Assembly: GCA_023159155.1 (NCBI GenBank)
Contig: JAJNNX010000004.1
Location: 1,550,001-1,614,000 of the forward strand
DNA: 64,000 nucleotides
From: Ustulina deusta
Taxonomy: Eukaryota > Ascomycota > Sordariomycetes > Xylariales > Xylariaceae
Direction: 5' to 3'
The notes below the pieces were generated by a model. The model made no database searches. It was not told the DNA's origin and saw only the letters and a list, made by a program, of their open reading frames with translations. Made by a program: the position numbers and the translations under genes. This document shows positions 40,138 to 52,191 of the stretch, piece after piece (position 1 is the first letter of the stretch; every line of letters starts with the position of its first letter).

Positions 40138-40994
40138 ATCGTAAACGAAACCATAAGGTGAAAAATGTAAAGAAAGCAGGATTAGGTGTGGTTTAGCTGA
40201 AACATAACGTAGATGTAGATGTAGATGTATTCCTACCTTAAGTACGGAAGGTACGTGTTCCTACCTTGAGTACGGGAGGTACCTACTTGTAGGATCTGGT
40301 TTCCCACTCGAGTCGTGCTTGCTACCCCGTGGTTTCTTAGAGCTTATTTTAAATGTGCAGAGTCAAACAGAGAATATTATGCAGTGCATACTGGTATAAT
40401 CAAGGTATATCTTAATGTATGCAAATAACCCTGGAAATCCTCAAGCCGTTTTTAGTAGGCCTGATTATACAGAGGTCGCCGGGCTATGGTGTTGGCAGGT
40501 TCATCATTGTTTCCAGGCACATGCCTCGGTTGATCCCGTAACTCATACTATTACTACTACTATCTTAGATAGCTGTATCCAGTCTCTTAACACTTTCTAT
40601 ATTCATTTTATATCCTTTCTAATACGCGGGCTATACCTTTCTAGGTGGCCTGTCGTCGCTTTTAGAGTCGTACATAATCGCATGAGCATTTGCTACTAGA
40701 ACCCCCCTTCCCCCCCCTTTTCCCTTTTTAGAGGGGATGCTACCCAACGAAAATGAAGTAGCGTCAGTAGCTTGGAGGAGGTTGATGCCTGGAAACCGCC
40801 ACAATAGTCTGGACTATCTCAAGCAATGCAGCTCTACGTCACGTGCATGCCATACCATGCCATCCAACGAGAAAGGTTATAACGACCTAGGCTTCGTCCT
40901 GCACCGCTTGCGACCCCTTGCCTCCTAACAGAGTATACGTCACTCGTCAACAGAGTAAGCTCTGGTGACCGGCTATTGACCTTGCCTTTACAAG
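40138..40994. other. Intergenic between RecQ and NACHT-ankyrin gene, with tandem repeats
   Basis: Divergent upstream regions of the RecQ and NACHT genes. It holds a GATGTA tandem run (about 40,209-40,229) and a 28-bp unit repeated twice (40,230-40,285). Frames at 40,415 and 40,737 have no recognisable features. Confidence 0.6.
40230..40285. repeat. 28-bp tandem duplication, two units
   Basis: The unit TTCCTACCTTAAGTACGGAA... (40,230-40,257) is followed at once by a near-identical copy (40,258-40,285) with three transitions and one other change. It sits just after the GATGTA run and upstream of the RecQ start. Confidence 0.85.
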
Positions 40995-43963
40995 ATGGAC
41001 AATGCATTAAATGTGTCGTCTACCGTTGCCGGAGCGCTGAGCCTTGCTATCCAGATAGCTAAACTCACACAAACACATACCTCGAGGATGGTCAATCTAC
41101 CTCGGAGTGTAAATCTATTTGTTACCGAGCTGGTTTCCCTAAAATCGCTTCTTTTAGATATCCAAGACGCCTTGTTCCCACAATCTACGACGTCGCAACC
41201 TGGTGTCATTACACATCCAATGCTGCCTGACGAGCTTGAAACTATTCGGTCAGAGCTAGAGAACTTGTATAACAAGCTCCAAGATGCCCAAATGCATAGG
41301 GCTTCTTTGATGTTGAAGAATCTCATCTGGCCGTTCCACGAAGACGAGACTGTGAGATGGTCGAATAGTCTCAATCATTGCAAAGAACGCATTGATAGAG
41401 CGATCTTGGTTGGCGGACTGTAAGCATGAGATGTTCCCGAGCCAAAGTCAAGTTACTTACAAATCATGATCAAGTCGCCTCCAATTCCAACTCTTGGGTG
41501 AAATTCGAGCCCTTCAGAATAAGACGGACAGCGCTGAACAAGGTTAGATCTTGCTTTCAGCTTCAGAATGAAACGTTCTAATGCATAAAGCAATCAATTA
41601 GAACACCAAAAGCGCTTAGTCCTAGACTGGACATGTAACGATACTTGGAGGAAAAGACAGACGGAGCTTGTTCAAGCCCACCATCCCGGTACAGGCGAGT
41701 GGATATTTGATCTACCTGGGTTCCAGGACTGGGCAGGTGAAAAAGCACAGACTTTATGGTGCTACGGGGCACGTATGTACTACGAGACGCAAATCTAATG
41801 TGACTCTTGCTGATTCGTGGGCACTGGCCCTAATAGCCGGTGCTGGCAAGACGCAGCTTATGTACTGCCGTACCATGAGCTATACGATTATACTTGACTG
41901 ATTCTTCTTAGGTCATTGATTATCGACCGCCTTTCTACTACAAGGAAAGTCTGTTACTTTTACTGCGACTACCATTCTTCTAATAAGAAGAATGTAACGA
42001 CTGAAATCGCAGCAGCTATCCTGAGACAGCTGGTCGAAGCCGAGGGGGACATCCCAGAGGCAGTAAAGAGTTTGTATCGAACCCTTCACAACAGCCGGAG
42101 TAGGCTGAAGTTGGATAATATCACAAGCTTAATTAGTTGCATCTACTGCACACAGGGCCACACGTCCGTCATCATTGATGCAGTTAACAAATGCGGCCCT
42201 CAGCGAAAACCCGTCCTACAACTCCTGAAAAAGATTTCTACTGCCTCAATGAGTATTCTAATAACCAGTCGGCCCCACGTTAGTAAAATAAGCAATGTTT
42301 TTGATTCATATGTTCAGCTCGAGATTAAGGCCCGACCCTCGGACATCATATCTTTCACAGAAGTGTCTATTGCATCAAGCAGCGTTGTCTCGGAGCTCAT
42401 ACCGGAAGATGCCAAAGGAGACATTGTGCGACGGATAGTAGATCAATCAGCTGGCCTATATGATATTACATCCTCCTACTATAAGATAAAGCCCAGACCG
42501 CTTATATTGTTTATAGGTTCCTTATAACAACGCTGCAGTGTACCCATATCACTCACCTTTCTCGCTTCTCCGAGATCAAGAAAGCGGTCCAGACTACCCC
42601 GAGTGGACTAAGCGACCTCTATAAGGATTCGATGGAAAGGATCGCGCTTCAACCTCCCGGGAAGCGACTCACAGCTCTAAGATCCCTTTCATGGATTTAT
42701 TACTCCAAGCACGAACTATTTGTTCAAGAGCTAGTCCACGCACTAGCTATTCAGTCTGATAAAGCAGTCCTAACATATGAGGATGTGGTACCACAGCAGG
42801 TCGTCTTGGATGCTTGTACCGGTCTTGTTATGATAGACGCAAAGAACGACTCCTTTCGATTCGTCCACCATACCCTACATAAGTACTTCAAGATCACGCA
42901 TCAGAATTGGTTCCCTGAAGGACGGCTAGAAATCACAAGGGCGTGTTTAGCATACCTGTGTCTAATGTCTCCAGATAAGGGTCTCACAGCCTCAACACTG
43001 GCATATCCATTTCTGCACTATATAGAAACGCACTAGGGTAGTCACGTCAGAGATGAATACAATAAAGATTTAGATCCTCTGGCTCTCGCTGCCTTTAAGA
43101 ACCACAGGGGAATGGAGATAATATCTGTTCTTTTGGAAAACGAGCAAGAAAGTGTCAAAGCTGTACGCATGTTCCCAAGCCCCAACCTCGCCATTCAACT
43201 ATCGGCTCGATTGGGTGCCTTGCCAATTTTGCAACTCCTGGCTAAGCATGGCCATAATCTCAAAGGGAGTGACCCCATCGGCAGAACAGCCCTACACTAG
43301 GCGGCTAAGGGAGGCTTCACAGACGTGGTGCGATTCCTTCTTAAGGAAGAAGTAGGAGCTGATCCTAGATCGAGCAATAGGATAATGCCTCTACACTGGG
43401 CTGCGAAGCATGGCCATGCAAGAGTCGTCAAGGAGTTGTCGGTGCATACAAATCCAGCGGAACCGACGTTGGATGGAAGGACAGCACTACACTGGGCATC
43501 GAGCCGTGGCCACAGCTCCGTCGTAAAGATATTGCTCTCTAATGGGAACCCGGCTGATGTCGACTATCAAACTCGGAATGGTTGGACAGCTTTGTACTGG
43601 GCGGCTTGTAGTGGCAAACGAGCTGTCGTGATGTGTGGAGTCGGGCATGGGACCCAAGATACAAGGACTATCCCGGCAGCACTTCTTGAAGCTTTCTCTA
43701 TGAGCGGCGGAGAACCCAAAGGACATAAAGAAGTGACCTAATGCTTCTTTAAATCCGAGGCGAATCCAAATTTGCCTAACAAGGAGTACCGGACTGCTTT
43801 ACACTGGGCTGCAGCGTCGGGCAACGTAACGATCATTCGACTGTTTCTAGAAAACGGTGCTAACGCTGACATGCGAGATGTTTATGGGATGACGCCATTA
43901 TAGTTCGCTATCGAAAACGGCGTGGATGGCGAAGTTGTTCAAATGCTGGCTCTTACAGTCTAG
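40995..43963 (+). pseudogene. NACHT-ankyrin STAND (NLR-like) gene inactivated by RIP-type transitions
   Basis: Six exons follow without any indel: 40,995-41,419; 41,475-41,542; 41,620-41,772; 41,837-41,861; 41,912-42,457; 42,517-43,963, which is 888 codons including the stop. Order: a fungal Helo-like STAND N-terminal domain (NVSSTVAGALSLAIQIAKL), then PGTGEWIFDLPGFQDW, P-loop GAPGAGKT (about 214-221), VCYFYCDYH, VIIDAVNKC (Walker B-like), ITSRPH, a winged-helix-like stretch (LSWIYYSKHELFVQELVHAL) and about six ankyrin repeats (TALHWA...). Breaks: donor GT to AT at 42,458, TAG at 43,034 and 43,298 (Trp sites), TAA at 43,739 (Gln site), TAG at 43,901. All are G to A or C to T. Introns 1-4 keep good splice sites. 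The family acts in the cytoplasm as ligand-triggered ATPase switches, thought to mediate non-self recognition and cell death; that role is inferred from the family. Confidence 0.9.
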
Positions 43964-45590
43964 TAGTAGATGCTTGATATTTGGTAGGATTTTGGTTGGG
44001 GAAAGCCGTAAAAAGTTATTCGAGTAGAATCTTTTGATGGGAACCTTATCCAAACACAATCTTTACATTATGCATTGGTTATCTCGTAGTTTCGAATAGC
44101 TAGGCGCCAGGCTGCGACGAAAGGGAGCAGGATGTTGAGCAGCCTCTCCTGGGCTGCCTGCCTCCCTGTCGATATTGCGAAATTGCGGCGGCACATAATC
44201 CATGGGCTACTACTGTGATTCGGCGGCAAGGAGAGCTCTGGCAGACAGGTGGGGTTGGCATGGTGAACTGCGGTGTTGGCCAGGCGTGCAAATTGGCGCA
44301 ACGTCTCGTGTTGACAGGTCGGTATTATCTCGTAAGTTCATCGCTCTATATTAAGCCTAAACCTTGTCGAAGAGTACAACAGTAAGCATAGGCTAAATAG
44401 ATGGTATCCAAAATGCACTGGACCAAACATACTAAGTGGGGCGGCACCGGCACACACTAACACGGTCGCGTATCCATGTGTGGTGGAGCTTAGTGGGACT
44501 TCAGGATAAGGTTCCTGTGTAGCCAGCCTGAGGGCTAACGCGAAGGATGGGAGTTTTGGCGGGGGTGGTCTTTTTTGGTTCGAGTATATGCAAAAACAAC
44601 AGTGATCAAATGTGAAGCTCTATATATATACACTCTTGAAAATTGTGTTCTTCTATCTAACAATAGAGCACTTTACGCCCCTATTATAAAAGATGTAATC
44701 CGAATAAGGAGTAATATATATTATATAGTTAGTGTTTTTAGCTATACTACAAAATGTTAAACTTTATTTTATTAAAGCACTTTTTTTATTTTTATATTAG
44801 TATATAACTTATAATAATTTTAATCAATAGGTTAAAAAATATTGCTATTATAGAACTATTTTAAATATTTTTATTAAGCGCGATTTTATTGCTTACTATT
44901 TTTTTTTTTACTGCTAATACTAAAAACAAGTCTTTATAAAGCTTGTAATACTTATATAGATCTGACTTAAACGCTATATTGTTTTTTATATTTAAGATAT
45001 TTTAAATAAAAAAACATTTAAGGATCTGACTTAGGATCTAAAAACAATTGCTACAACCGACCTAATTTTAAGCAAAGTTATTAGTACTATAGATCGTGTT
45101 TTTTTAGTACGCACAGAAAAGTTGTAGGCTTGTGCTACGGCATTCTTTTATAGCAAACTTTTTAATACTAACCTAATAGAGCGCTTTTTTTAAGCTAGCG
45201 TACGGACTAATTTTAAGTATTAATATAACTATACTTTTTATAGCATTACATTTATATATAAAGATAAGACTGATTTATAATTAGAGCAAGCATATATAGT
45301 TTTAGTTATAAAGGTATATATTAATTTTATATAATAATATATTAGCTGTGCTAGGCTTTGCTAGCTATACTATTGGTTTATAAAAGGTACTAAACGCAAA
45401 TAATATCTGGCTGCAAGACTATTTATCTAACAATATGTTTGGTTTTTAAGTCCTTTTATATAGATACAATATAAATTTTTTTAAGAGCGACTCCTAAAAA
45501 TTAATTAAAAATATAGAAAAAATGCTCCTTAAGTTAATAATTGTGTTTTAAGCTGATAGCCAAATATGTTAAGAAGCAGAATATATAGGC
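43964..45590. other. Spacer grading into AT-rich RIP block
   Basis: 43,964-44,560 is of normal composition with no recognised gene; a 77-codon minus frame at 44,068-44,301 overlaps a second frame and has no features. From about 44,600 the sequence turns into RIP-type AT-rich DNA, which may include the mutated 5' end of the SesB-type gene that follows. Confidence 0.55.
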
Positions 45591-46282
45591 TTGAGGCTGA
45601 TGTTAGCTAGGCAAAATGGCCCGTTATTTTTATTAGGCATAGCTTGGGAGGGCTCTTTATTAAGAAAGTTAGTCTAGCTTAAGGTTAATTAGTGCTTATT
45701 ATTGCTTATTATGAACAAGCACGCCTATAGGCAAACAAGAAATAATATTACAATTTGTTAAAGACCTATGCTAGGTTGTTTTTTTTTGGTATTTCTAACT
45801 ATAGATTAAAAAACGATTAACTTTTAAGTCTAGTAAAAGGTCAACCTAACAAGTTACTAATAAGAGATTTTTTTATTAACCAAAATATAGAATTTTTTAT
45901 GTTTTTAAAGAGGATCTCTGGCGAATTTGCAGAATTTTGCAGAGACTGCTACTTGGTTATATCATTTTATGAGTTGAAGCCTAGCCCGATTATCCAGGTA
46001 TGTAATATATATATTTTATGCAAACAGAATATGCCATTGACCAATTGTTAGAAACAGTCTAATGGTTTGTTAACCAAGTCTGGTAACAAAATCCTTATAG
46101 TTACTCAAAAGTTGGCTATAAGCACTAGTATTACTGCAGTGGCTAACAAGAATAACGTTAGTTTTGATATATATTATTCTGGTTTGGTTAAATTTAGTTC
46201 TAGGAACTGCAATAAATATTTGATAGTCAGAGGATATATTAGGCTGCTTATTAATAGAAGGTTTAGAGGTAGTTCGTCATGA
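45591..46282 (+). pseudogene. SesB-like serine esterase domain (N-terminal module of a fungal NLR-like/ankyrin gene), RIP-broken
   Basis: A single phase reads through several TAG/TAA codons from about 45,591 to a GTATGT donor at 45,998 and resumes after TTGTTAG at 46,052. It shows VIFIRHSLGGLFIKK (45,626-45,670), the alpha/beta-hydrolase nucleophile elbow normally GHSLGG, with Gly changed to Arg (AGG at 45,635-45,637). It continues with LKND, LLSLVKGQPN, GEFAEFCRDCYLVISFYELK and, after the 54-nt intron, ILIVTQKLAIST, VSFDIYYSGLVKFSSRN and YLIV. This order is that of SesB-like domains found at the N terminus of fungal STAND and ankyrin proteins. The residue where I expect the catalytic His is Tyr (TAT, 46,175-46,177). 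The frame ends at TGA (46,280-46,282), probably a mutated Arg codon. It is likely the 5' module of the ankyrin gene downstream. Confidence 0.8.
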
Positions 46283-48339
46283 ATAAATCACTGTTATAAG
46301 CTCTTATACTGATTTGTACCAGAACTGGAACCTGAAGCAATGTGTGTATGGCAAAATATGAATACGCTGCTATATTCATTTTTTAGGAACTTTGTAAGGC
46401 TTGCTAAACTAAAAAAAGGAATGCTTTAATGGCTGCTTTAAGCGCTATCAACTAAGCCCGGAGACCCTTAGTACTTGTAATCGTATAATTTCTAAGCATA
46501 GCAAGATTTAGATAAGTTATAGTGCTTTTTGCTAACAGGACCTCCTAGATAAAGCAAATCAGTTCTATTAAACTTTATTATATTATATTTTAAGAATAGC
46601 GTATTGCCAGGCTTAAGAACTATTTATTATTTTTGTATTATTAAGAATAATAACGTTAGCAACCAAAATATAGGTTCTATGCTACAATTTTTTATTGTTT
46701 AATTCTATAAATATTACAAAATAAAGCAACTTTTTTTTAAGTGTATTAATAAATATTTTATTAGATATTTTTAAAAAAATGCTACGTAGCAATATTTATA
46801 AGATTATATTTTATATTATTAATAGCTTGGATATTTATATAAATAATATGTTTGATTTTATTTAGGAACTAGTACAACTATTGAATATATTTACTGGAGA
46901 TCAGAAATTGATTATTAAACTTTTTTGTATTAATAGATTATATAAGCATATATTAAATATATGGGGATAATCACCCTATAAGATCCTATGCTATAAAGCG
47001 AACAATTTGTAGTGCTTTATTTAGTTGAGAGTAGTGTTACTAGAGCTGGATTATATAAAGGATATGCGTTATTAAATAAAGATATAACTGATTTAGAACG
47101 TTGGGAGTATGTTCTTTTGGATTAACATAATTATTAAAAGGTTACAAATAATTGGCTTTTTTTTAAAGGTATTTATAAATAAAAAAATTATTAATAGTTT
47201 TTTAGATTTTTATAAACTTTATATTAGCCTAGTATAAGATCTAGTTTAAGGTAACAAATAATATATGGCTATTTTTGCCTGGGTTATTAATGCTTAATGT
47301 CTATTTTAATATAAGGAATTAGCCAAGGCAATATCTATTAATTTATATAATAAATATCCAAACTATTAAAAATGCTTTAAAAACAAACCTTATATAACTC
47401 CTAATTAGTTATTCCGAACTTTTAATATATTAATTAATATTATTAATAATATGATTTATTTAATATATTAATTTATAAACAACTTTTTTAAAAAAAAAGA
47501 TTTTTTATAAAAGATTTTTGGCAATATAAAAACTATATTAATACTAGCATATGTTATAATAACTTATTTTTAATTTAAAGATATATTGTACTTGGTTTTT
47601 TTAGAAAAGGGTTTGTTTTTTTAATACTACGCCTAGTACTAGTTTATTTATATTAATTTAATAAAAAATATTTATAAAAAAGATTGCTTGCGCTAAATAA
47701 TAGCGTGTATTATTAACCTAAATATTTACTAAACTAGAGTCTAAATAAAGCATGCTTTAAAGTATGCTTTTATATATATTAATTATTTTAGCAATATTAT
47801 TTTTAAATTTGATATTGGATAGCTAACAGAATTATTATTAGATCTGAAATTTTAGGATTTTAAATATTATTTTAGAAAAAACTGTTTATTTAAAGCAGTT
47901 TTAAAAGATAGGTTAGTTTTAAAAGTGCTTTTAAGATATAAAGCAAGTTAGGATATTGTTTTGATATAATATATTGTTTTAAGCATTATAAAGAATTTTA
48001 GGGCCGAAGTAATAGAAATACTTTTTTAAATGTAAGGTATGAAATTGTTTGTAACGTTTAATTTAGTTAGGGCTATAGTAGCGAACTAGATATATAGTAG
48101 CAATATTTTAGGAGAGTTACTAAATAAGTGGGAAGAAAAGATTTAGATTATAATAAATATTTTATAAATAGTAGTAATAAATATGTTTAAAAGAATAAAG
48201 ATTATAAGAATTTTATTTAAAAAATATAGATATAAAATTAATATTATGCCTTATATACTAATAGTAGCTATAAAAAACTAGCAAAAAAAAAATAATTATT
48301 AAACTATTATTAAAAAAAAAGGGATAGCTTTAGATTATA
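46283..48339 (+). pseudogene. Heavily mutated middle part, presumably of the SesB-ankyrin gene
   Basis: AT-rich DNA between the esterase module and the first readable ankyrin repeats. A NACHT or NB-ARC domain would be expected here in a SesB-STAND protein, but I could not read a P-loop. No other gene is seen. That both flanking parts lie on the same strand supports one original gene, but this is inference. Confidence 0.4.
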
Positions 48340-50076
48340 TTTAGTATTTTATATACTGCAGCAATAAACTTATTTAAAGAGTTAAAAATTATAAAGCTAC
48401 TATTAAAAAAATATAAAGCTAAAATATATATTATGCCTAGTGTAGTAATAGCTATAGTAGGAAATTGGCAAACTAGAAATAATTTGATTAAGTTGCTTTT
48501 ATAATATAACTAAGCTGAGCTATAGTTTACTTAGGACGTACTAGTAGTAGCAGCTAGGAATAAAACTATTAAAAAAAAGATATTTAATATATTTATAGCT
48601 AAGATAAAAAGTATTAATAATATTAGCAAAAATAGTTAAATATTTATTACTGTTGTAATAAACAGGAAATATTTTTTTATGATTAATTATTTGATTTAGA
48701 ACAAGGCAGATATTACAATTACAAATAAAGACGGTTCAAAACTAATCTTTATAGCTACATAAAATAGCTGCCTTAATATTATTAAGTTCTTAGTAGTAAA
48801 TAAAGCAGACATTTTACTAGCAAATAAAGACAGATAAACCCTAGCCTATAGTGTAGTACTACATAGCTACTTAGATGTAGTAAAGTTTTTGTTTGATAGT
48901 AAAGCAGATATTAATATTATGGACAAGGCTGGTGTAATAGCAATAAGCGCTATAGCTGGCAACAGTTACTTAAATGTTGTTAAGTTCTTGATTAAGCATA
49001 AAGCAGATATTACTGCTGCTACCAAAGACGGACGGATACCTATCTATGCTATAGCTAGCAATGGTCACTTAGACGTTGTCCAGTTCCTGATCGAGCACAA
49101 AGCAGATATTATTGCTGCTATCAAAGACGGACGGACACCTATCTATGCTGCAGCAGAAAATGGGCACCTAGATGTTGTCAAGCTTCTGTTCAAGCGAAAG
49201 GAGGAAATTACAACTGTACTTAAGTCCGGCATGACGCCGCTAAGTGCGGCCTCAAGAAATGGTCACCTTAGTGTTGTCAAATTTTTGGTTGCCAATAAGG
49301 CCGATGTTACGATACCAGACAACTACGGGACAACACCACTCCATATGGCTGCGCTGGAAAGCTACTTTAATATAACCAAATTCTTGGTTGACAGGAAGAG
49401 TTCCGTCACTATTACGAACAAGGGTGGATGGACACCAGTCCACGCTACTGCATGTAATGGAGATCCAGAATTAAGCAGGGTATTGTGCGGAATCAAAAGC
49501 AACAGCCATGTCGAGATGGTGAGATGGCAAACGCCCGATAATGCGATAGACACTGGGATATTGTGAGGTCGCTTTTCAAAGATGCCGCCGATGCAGTAAA
49601 CGGACAAGAACAGAGATGGGTTCCTGAGACTAAAGTAAGAAGGTCCGAATATGAGGATATACATGAGTCGTTGCTTGGGACCACAACAAATATCGCAAAT
49701 CCAGACAGCGGCAGATCGACAGACGTGGTTCAATTTCTGTTACATGGCGAAAACTCAGCCTCGAGCCAAAGCAAATATGAGTTAGAGCTATTCAAAGTGA
49801 AAGAAGTTCGAGGCACCTTGATGAGGCTTATACACGGAAATAACAAAGATCTATCGCGGGTGAAGAAAAGCGAGAAGGATTCTAAGAAACCTGGAAAAGG
49901 CGATGGGTATTTCCATATCATAAAGTTATTAGTTTTTAACAAAGCAGACATCGGGATTACGAGCAAAAATGGATTGACTCCTGTCCATATTGCAGCAGGA
50001 AATGGGTACCTAGATGTTGTCAAGTTCCTGTTCGACAACCAGGCCGATATCACGACTACAAGCAACAAAAGTCGAC
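48340..50076 (+). pseudogene. Ankyrin-repeat array, RIP-broken at 5' side, joined to the RBR gene at its 3' end
   Basis: Ankyrin repeats are readable from about 48,690 (NKADITITNKDG, NIIKFLVVNKADILLANKD), with stops at 48,834-48,836 and others. They are fully open at 48,889-49,566 with at least five repeats of the form LDVVKFLIxHKADIxAxxKDGRTPIYAAA. A phase change near 49,530-49,560 (indel or unrecognised intron) leads into a second open stretch (49,563-50,111) with NGLTPVHIAAGNGYLDVVKF. Mutation load falls sharply from left to right. Ankyrin arrays of this kind form the sensor end of fungal SesB/NACHT proteins. The ankyrin sequence breaks off at about 50,070 inside a repeat, seven bases before the RBR start codon. 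Confidence 0.85.
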
Positions 50077-51541
50077 ATGAACATGGACATATCAACTTTT
50101 GTGCACCTTAAAGATGTCGACGCTGCCCTTATCATTCGACTACTACAACAAGATGGTGAAGAATTAGTGTCAACCGCCGTCGGCAAAGGCAAGCAGGGCA
50201 AGCAGCCAGAAGGCACAATGGCCGACATACAAGTGGCAATCAATCTCTTCAATGAGGAACTTCAAGACGCTGAAACCTTTTTTGCTGACAGAAGAATGAC
50301 TAGAAGCATCTAGAGCGCTGTTCAACTCGACGGTGATGCTTTTTTTCAGTCGCAGCACGAAGAGAGAATCGCTGAGCAAGACCGTAACTTGTCCGTTTCC
50401 CTCGGCAAAGGGGAGAGCGGATTACCAGTTTCACAAAACCCCTTACTACTTTCTACCCACGATGAAGAATTACTAGAGAAGATGGCTTGTATCTATATTA
50501 CTAGAATCGATAATACCGAGAGTGATGACGAGACAATAGTTAACTAGCCCGAGAGCTCTGCTTGGGCTGCCTCCCGTCAAGTTGAAAGATCACGGCAGAA
50601 GCGATTGTGCGAGGCATGCGGGGAGCAGAAGCATTTCGCTGAACTATCTAGAGCTCCTTGCCAGCATGAATACTGCCGACAATGCCTATCACGCCTGTTT
50701 CGAGACGCAATTATCGATGAGTCACTGTTCCCTCCCCGCTGTTGCAGGCAACCCATACCCCTGGACAAGAGCCAGCTCTTCCTTGATGCCAATGTGGTCC
50801 GACAATTTCGCCAAAAAGCTGTTGAACTTGCCACGCCTAATCGTACATACTGTCACAATACCAGCTGTGCCGTGTTCATTCCACCGTCTAACTATTCTTA
50901 CGCGACGGCCACCTGCGGCGAGTGTGGTGGGCAAACATGCATTACATATAAAGGAGCCTTGCACGAGGGAGATTGCCCAAACGATGGGCAACTCCAGCAA
51001 GTCATTCAATTGGCTCGAGAGCAAGGCTGGCAACGATGTCAGAACTGTTGGAGTATGGTCGAGCTGCACACAGGTTGCCATCATATGACGTGAGTTCACT
51101 CTCATCGCAGTCTCAACGTAGCTAACCACCGAGAACAGTTGTCGGTGCGGGTCCCAGTTCTGTTATGTTTGCGGTGCCCGTTGGAAGACTTGTCATTGCG
51201 AGCATTGGGTGGAACATCGACTTCTTGAGCGTGCTGCTCAGATCGACGCTCGCGATCATGTGGATCAGGAACGGGAACCGATGTTACCTAATCCAAACTT
51301 GAGGGTCCGTGAGGGACGGCAGCGAGAAATCGAGAACCAGCGGGAACGCGACCGACAGCAACGGATTCAGGTGATAGCACGAGACTTGCGCGAAAACCAT
51401 GAGTGCGATCATGAGCGCTGGTCCAACCGAGGAGGGCCACAAGAATGCGAAGAATGCCATGATGTGATGCCCATCTTCATCTACGAATGCCGACAGTGTC
51501 ATATCATGGCGTGTCGCCGCTGTAGATACCATAGGTTGTAG
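50077..51541 (+). pseudogene. RBR (RING1-IBR-RING2) E3 ubiquitin ligase, nonsense-mutated
   Basis: Two exons, 50,077-51,089 and 51,139-51,541 (49-nt intron, GTGAGT...ACAG), 472 codons including the stop. RING1 starts CEACGEQKHF (about residue 178) and keeps CxH/Cx2C; IBR spans CHNTSC to HEGDC; RING2 CQNC (residue 321) to CRCGSQFCYVCG keeps the GCHHM catalytic-Cys context. Similar fungal proteins transfer ubiquitin through that Cys. Breaks: TAG at 50,311-50,313 and 50,545-50,547, both at likely Gln codons, and TAT (Tyr 291, 50,947-50,949) where the IBR needs Cys. All are transitions. The start is Met at 50,077 or 50,083. C-terminal to RING2 lies a charged Arg/Glu-rich helix and a final Cys/His-rich segment (CDHERW...CHIMACRRCRYH). 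The original promoter is gone because ankyrin coding DNA abuts the ATG. Confidence 0.9.
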
Positions 51542-52191
51542 CTGCAAGAACTGGGTCATGATCCCAAAACAATCTGCATTCAACTGTCGTGGGATTGGTC
51601 AGGGAGTGTCTATTGATGGGAGAAGCATTCGATGATAATGATTGCTAAAGTAGGGCGGTAGCTCCAATTATCATCATACAATAGAGGACTCGTGATATCT
51701 TGCTGGCTAAGTCTGCGAGCTGTGTGAGCAGCGCGAAGCTAGTTGTGTGTAATAATCCAAGGCCAACATCGGTGCGAGCCCTAGAGTAATTGCACTCAAG
51801 TAGTGAAGCACAAACAGGAGATCTGCCGCGTCGTGGTTTTTGAGGATAATCCTGGCCCACAAGCTAGGGGAAGTCATCTATGCCGGTATTCGCTAACGTT
51901 CTTTTCTCGCGATATTATCCTGTTTCGTGCCACCCGCTCGGCTAGCGCTTTTTGGGTGGTATTTGATGTTGTTCTCAGAAAAAGAACTGTCATTTCTGCT
52001 AAGGAAGTTATTGGTAGAATGAGTGTGGAGAGTGCAAAGGGGCCCAATCTACTCGCATTGTACCCAATAGAGCCCAATTATAGGGACGAGTATAGATATG
52101 AAAGGAGCCCGTACAGCTGCTTATACGAGTCTAACATTCCACGAGACCCAAGCTTCATTTATTTCGCCTGCAGCCATAACAACATCTTGTA
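51542..52191. promoter_or_regulatory. Upstream region of the 213-residue gene, no clear gene
   Basis: 650 bp of normal composition. A 129-codon plus frame (51,803-52,192) ends in TAATG overlapping the next start, but it has no recognisable domain and is matched by antisense frames, so I treat this as the 5' flank of the following gene. No obvious TATA box was found. Confidence 0.4.
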
